Shown: in pieces, positions 60,558-64,000 of the stretch
How the letters are laid out: each line of letters opens with the position of its first letter
Position numbering within the stretch: position 1 is the first letter of the stretch
Assembly: GCF_026261605.1 (NCBI RefSeq)
Contig: NZ_CP102486.1
Span: forward strand, 4,278,001 to 4,342,000
Origin: Dechloromonas sp. A34
Lineage (GTDB): Bacteria; Pseudomonadota; Gammaproteobacteria; Burkholderiales; Rhodocyclaceae
Direction: 5' to 3'
DNA: 64,000 nt
Program-made: the position numbers and the translations under genes
Notes under the pieces: model-generated
Database searches by the model: none
The model's input: the letters and a program-made list of their open reading frames with translations, nothing else
What the model was told of the DNA's origin: nothing

Positions 60558-61718
60558 CTACTCGGCGCCGAGTTGCAGGTTATTCGGCAGGCGCTTCTCG
60601 ATCGACCACTTGAGCAGCGACGCCGAGCGGAAGACGCCATGGGCGAACTTGCCGTAGGGCAGCGTCAGAAAGAGCGCCATGACCACCCCGAGATGCACCG
60701 CCAGCAGCAGCCCCATCGCTGCCGTGTCGCGCAGGCCGAGGAGCAGCAGGCCGGTGAGGCTGGTCAGGAAGAGCAGCGCGATGAAGCCGCGGTCCATCGA
60801 TTTCTGTTCGCCATCGCCATGCAGCGGGTGGCGCTTCAGATTCAGCCAGAGTAGGCCGGCCGGTCCGATCAGCAGGCCGATCCCGCCGGCGATGCCGAGC
60901 AGCACTGGCAGGCTGCTCACTGCGTACGGTGCAGGCAAGCCAAGCAGATAGTGGTAGAGCGTCGCCACGCTGGTCGCCGCGAAGCAAAGCATGAAACCGT
61001 AGAAGGTGAAGTGATGGAAGCGGCGACGGAGCAAGGTGAAGGCATCGTCGGTATTGTTGCAGCCCATGCCGTGGCCGCCGTCGAGGTACTTCAGTCGCAG
61101 CACATTGCCGACCGCTTCGGCGCCGGCCTCGCCGCTGAACTCGCCGGGTGAGACTTCGCGCCAGAAGCGGCGAACCCCCAGGGTCAGGGCGAGCATGGCA
61201 AAACCGAACACGGCGCCGAACATCAGGGCCAGCGTGTTGTGCGGAAAGATAGCGTAAAAGTTTCCGGCCAGCGGTGCATGCAGGATGCCACCGGTGACCT
61301 GCAACGTCAGCACCAGGAACAGCGCCAGGCCGGCGGCCAGGGCCAGCGCCACGGTCAGGCCATTGTTCTTATAAAGCCCCCCAAGGGCCCTCGGCCAGGC
61401 GTAGCTGGCATAGGTTTCGCCGCGCACCTTGGCCATTGCCTGCGGAACATTGACCGCGAACTCATGCGGCGGCGCGTACTGACAGGCGTGCAGACAGGAG
61501 CCGCAGTTGTGGCAGAGATTGGCCAGATAGTGAATGTCCGCCTGACCAAATTCAAGACGCCGGGTCATTGCCGGGAAGACCGCGCAGAAGCCTTCACAGT
61601 AGCGGCAGGCGTTGCAGATCTTCATGATGCGGTCGACTTCGGCCTCCTTGTCGCTCAGGCGAACCTCGCCCGTGGCCAGTTCGCCGGCTTCGCTTACCAG
61701 TTGTTTAAGCGCCTGCAT
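60558..61718 (-). CDS. tcuB: TcuB-like iron-sulfur membrane protein
   Basis: 386 residues. Two 4Fe-4S clusters are formed by [15 protein letters not shown] and [16 protein letters not shown] in the first 90 residues; about six membrane helices follow, with several His that may bind haem. In Salmonella, TcuB re-oxidises the flavin of TcuA and passes electrons to the quinone pool. The start overlaps the tcuA stop by 14 bp. Confidence 0.92.
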   Translation of the reverse strand: MQALKQLVSEAGELATGEVRLSDKEAEVDRIMKICNACRYCEGFCAVFPAMTRRLEFGQADIHYLANLCHNCGSCLHACQYAPPHEFAVNVPQAMAKVRGETYASYAWPRALGGLYKNNGLTVALALAAGLALFLVLTLQVTGGILHAPLAGNFYAIFPHNTLALMFGAVFGFAMLALTLGVRRFWREVSPGEFSGEAGAEAVGNVLRLKYLDGGHGMGCNNTDDAFTLLRRRFHHFTFYGFMLCFAATSVATLYHYLLGLPAPYAVSSLPVLLGIAGGIGLLIGPAGLLWLNLKRHPLHGDGEQKSMDRGFIALLFLTSLTGLLLLGLRDTAAMGLLLAVHLGVVMALFLTLPYGKFAHGVFRSASLLKWSIEKRLPNNLQLGAE

Positions 61719-63132
61719 GTTGTGCTCCTTGCTTCAATGCTGCCTTGGCAGCCTGCGCACCAGCGATGCGCCCGAATACGGTCCCGATGGTCATACCGAC
61801 CCCGGCGGTATAGCCCTTGCCGAGCACGTTGCCGGCCATCATTTCACCAGCAACGAAGAGGTTGCGGCTGGGCTGGCCTGCGAAATGCACGGCCGCATGC
61901 TCATCAACCTTCAAGCCGAGGTAGGTAAAGGTGATGCCGGGTTTCAGCGGATAGGCATAGAACGGCGCCGTGTCGAGCGGCAGCGCCCAGTGGGTCTTGG
62001 CCGGGGTGACGCCTTCGGTATGGCAGTCGTCGAGCGCCGTGTGGTCGAAGGTGCCAACCTGGCAACCGGCGTTGTAGTCGGCGACCGTACGGACGAAAGC
62101 CGTCGCGTCGAGGCCGAGCTGACGGGCCAGTTCTTCCAGGGTATTGGCCTTGGCTCCCGGAAACACCGGTGGCATGAAACGGCCGACCGCCTTGGCGTCG
62201 ATGACCGAATAACCGACCTGCCCCGGTTGCTGGGCGACCAGGCGACCCCAGATGGCATAGCGTTTCGGCCAGAAGTCCTCACCTTCGTCGTAGAAACGCT
62301 GGGCGAACTTGTTGACCACGATACCCAGCGAGACGCAATCGATACGGGTACAGATGCCGCCATCGTAGAGTGGAGCGCGCGCGTCGATGGCAACGCAATG
62401 CGATTGCGAAGGATCGCCGATGAAGTCGGCGCCAGCTGCCTGCATGGCCTTGAGCAGCACCCCCTGATTGAAACGGGTGCCGCGGATGGCAAAATTGTCG
62501 GCCGGCCATTCGCCGTCCTCATTCTGCCCCCAGGCTTCACGCAGCCATTCGCGGTTGGACTCGAAGCCGCCGGCCGCCATGACGCAAGTTTTGGCGGTGA
62601 TCCGTTGGCTACCGACCCAGGCTGCCTGGAACCGTCCATCAACGACTTCAATGCGGTCAACCGGCGATTCATAGCGAATTTCAACACCCAGCGCTTCGGC
62701 GCTGCGATAGTAGGCGTTGACCAGCGCTTTACCGCCGCCCATGAAGAAGGCGTTGGTCCGGGACAACTGCAGCGTGCCTGACAGCGAGGGCTGGAAATGT
62801 ACGCCGTGCCGGCGCATCCAGCCCCGGCACTTGGAGGATTCGCGGATTGCCAGGCGGGCCAGCTGTTCGTTGGTGTTGCCGCCGGTGACCTTGAGCAGGT
62901 CCTGCCAGAACTCTTCCTCCGGATAGGCCTCGGTCAGCACATCCTGAGGTGCATCGTGCATGCAGCGCAGGTTGCGGGTATGGCTGGAATTGCCGCCCCG
63001 ACGATCGCGCGGCGCGGCTTCGAGCAGCAGCACCGAGGCGCCGGCCTCGCGTGCCATCAGGGCCGCGCACAGCGCCGCATTGCCGCCGCCGATGACCAGT
63101 ACATCGACGGCATTGGAATTGTTGTCACTCAT
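61705..63132 (-). CDS. tcuA: TcuA-like FAD-dependent tricarballylate dehydrogenase
   Basis: 475 residues from the ATG at 63132; an ATG lies also at 63135, and AAGGAG stands 6 and 3 bases before them. The FAD motif [30 protein letters not shown] opens the protein; [24 protein letters not shown], and the C-terminal [27 protein letters not shown] complete the fumarate-reductase-like fold. TcuA oxidises tricarballylate to cis-aconitate. A related tricarboxylate substrate is possible. Confidence 0.92.
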   Translation of the reverse strand: MSDNNSNAVDVLVIGGGNAALCAALMAREAGASVLLLEAAPRDRRGGNSSHTRNLRCMHDAPQDVLTEAYPEEEFWQDLLKVTGGNTNEQLARLAIRESSKCRGWMRRHGVHFQPSLSGTLQLSRTNAFFMGGGKALVNAYYRSAEALGVEIRYESPVDRIEVVDGRFQAAWVGSQRITAKTCVMAAGGFESNREWLREAWGQNEDGEWPADNFAIRGTRFNQGVLLKAMQAAGADFIGDPSQSHCVAIDARAPLYDGGICTRIDCVSLGIVVNKFAQRFYDEGEDFWPKRYAIWGRLVAQQPGQVGYSVIDAKAVGRFMPPVFPGAKANTLEELARQLGLDATAFVRTVADYNAGCQVGTFDHTALDDCHTEGVTPAKTHWALPLDTAPFYAYPLKPGITFTYLGLKVDEHAAVHFAGQPSRNLFVAGEMMAGNVLGKGYTAGVGMTIGTVFGRIAGAQAAKAALKQGAQHAGA

Positions 63133-63220
63133 CATTCGCTCCTTTTGAGCCCTTGTTGATTTCAGCGAAGACACTATCTCGCAACGGTGTGGCGATACCC
63201 CAAGCCGCTCCGACATCCCC

Positions 63221-64000
63221 CTATCTCGATTCGAGATGCCCCCGTGTGATGCCCTTCCAGCGGCCATCGTCAATCAGCTGTCCGACTACCTGACGGAGTA
63301 CGCCGCGGGTCGCCAACGCAGCTGGCGAGAGTTCGTCGTCGGACAGGCTGCACAGCAGGTTGCGCCGCGCGGTGCCGACGTCGGCAATTTCCGCCCAGCG
63401 CAGCCGGCTGCTCGCTTCCGGCTGGCGGGCCAGCGCCGACCACGGTTGCAAGGTAGCGGCCATGCCGGCCGCCACCATGTCCATCAGCACGGTCAGGGAA
63501 TCAACTTCGGCGACGATGTTGGCATTCCGGTTCAGGCTGCCAAAGGCGGCATCGATGACCCGACGCAGTCCGTGGCGATGAGTCGGCAGCACCAGCGCCG
63601 TATCGGCAACGCCAGCCAGCGTCGTCGGCAGTTGATCGATCCGGCTCTGGGCACCGCAGACGAAGAAGAGCCGTTCGTCGAGCAGGTGCTGGACGGTCCA
63701 GCGCCTGGCCTGATCGGCACCAAAAAGCACGGCGAGGTCGATTTCGCGGGCATTGAGCATCTGCCCGAGATGCCCCGACATCCCCTCGACCAGATGGATG
63801 CGGATATCCGGATACTGCACCTGCATTGCCTGCAGCAGCGGCACGCCGAGAACGCCCGCAGTGGTCGGCGCCAGGCCCAGGCCGACGACACCGGAAAGGC
63901 GCGACTGCCGTGCCGCCAGCATTGCCTCGTCGGCATGGCGTAAGGCGAGCTGGGCATGGGAGAGGAAGGCGATGCCGGCATCCGTCGGAATGATGCCGCT
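63221..64000 (-). CDS. LysR-family regulator (TcuR-like), 5' end cut by window edge
   Basis: 260 residues are visible. The frame stays open to the right edge, where GIIPTDAGIAFLSHAQLALRHADEAMLAA is the end of the HTH and the linker helix of a LysR protein; the ATG at 63922 is therefore internal. The effector domain has VGLGLAPTTAGVLGVPLLQAM and DLAVLFG. TcuR is the LysR activator of tcuABC in Salmonella; same-strand placement 86 bp before tcuA makes this the likely equivalent. Ligand assignment is an inference. Confidence 0.85.
   Translation of the reverse strand, partial: SGIIPTDAGIAFLSHAQLALRHADEAMLAARQSRLSGVVGLGLAPTTAGVLGVPLLQAMQVQYPDIRIHLVEGMSGHLGQMLNAREIDLAVLFGADQARRWTVQHLLDERLFFVCGAQSRIDQLPTTLAGVADTALVLPTHRHGLRRVIDAAFGSLNRNANIVAEVDSLTVLMDMVAAGMAATLQPWSALARQPEASSRLRWAEIADVGTARRNLLCSLSDDELSPAALATRGVLRQVVGQLIDDGRWKGITRGHLESR
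63223..63237. promoter_or_regulatory. Palindrome at the end of the LysR gene, candidate operator of tcuA
   Basis: ATCTCGATTCGAGAT is a 15-base palindrome overlapping the stop codon of the LysR gene, about 90 bp before tcuA. The half-site CTATCTCG recurs at 63174-63181. The position and the repeat suit a regulator site for tcuAB. Confidence 0.4.

Overview
The window looks like a chromosomal segment of a GC-rich betaproteobacterium, most likely of the Rhodocyclales (Dechloromonas/Azonexus-like). I infer this from gene content: rplU-rpmA-obg-proB, trpGDC, type IV pilin, Neisseria/Burkholderia-type trimeric porins, DctBD, TcuAB, and DUF3422. No species can be assigned from the sequence alone. There are no rRNA or tRNA genes, no CRISPR array and no prophage.

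Layout. (1) 1-17.4 kb is a surface-glycan and pilin region. A rightward run of methyltransferase and glycosyltransferase genes (1-6.1 kb) faces a leftward, translationally coupled run (10.1-6.1 kb: GT2, GT4, SDR epimerase, GT2). Next come a small unknown protein and a TPR/GT41 (SPINDLY/OGT-like) glycosyltransferase, then on the other strand an OafA-type acyltransferase with an SGNH domain, a polytopic TMTC-like GT-C/TPR protein, and the major type IV pilin. Roughly 9.2-17.9 kb is clearly richer in A+T than the rest. (2) 17.9-24 kb is a leftward four-gene operon: hybrid histidine kinase, response regulator with HD-GYP phosphodiesterase, porin, and a small phosphate-binding-like periplasmic protein. 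(3) 24.1-29.5 kb holds an unknown protein, a MacA-like adaptor with a LolD-type ATPase and two different MacB-type permeases, and a MaoC/PhaJ hydratase. (4) 29.5-39.2 kb is housekeeping (pseudouridine synthase, FKBP, rplU, rpmA, obgE, proB, porin, trpC, trpD, trpG), interrupted by one IS1111-group IS110-family element. (5) 39.3-42.5 kb is a three-gene lipid/glycan modification operon (GtrB-like GT2, ArnT-like GT-C, PAP2 phosphatase). (6) 42.5-52.2 kb is an asparagine/aspartate/C4-dicarboxylate module: aspA, dctA, a TSUP permease, dctB, dctD, periplasmic asparaginase and a porin. Sigma-54-type promoters lie at the same distance (about 58 bp) before aspA and ansB, so DctB-DctD plausibly controls the route asparagine -> aspartate -> fumarate. 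(7) 52.5-64 kb is leftward: a thioesterase, DUF3422, LysR, an OprD-like porin, a PrpF-family isomerase, a 2-hydroxyacid dehydrogenase, an MFS transporter, TcuB, TcuA and a LysR regulator cut by the window edge. This is probably a tricarboxylate (tricarballylate/aconitate-type) catabolic cluster.

Sequence quality. Seven reading-frame breaks interrupt six otherwise recognisable genes (two glycosyltransferase-type genes, the TMTC-like gene, a porin with two breaks, the transposase, and the PrpF-family gene). Every one is repaired by adding exactly one base, mostly at a short C/G run. This one-sided pattern suggests deletion-type sequencing errors more than real gene decay, though real mutation cannot be excluded.
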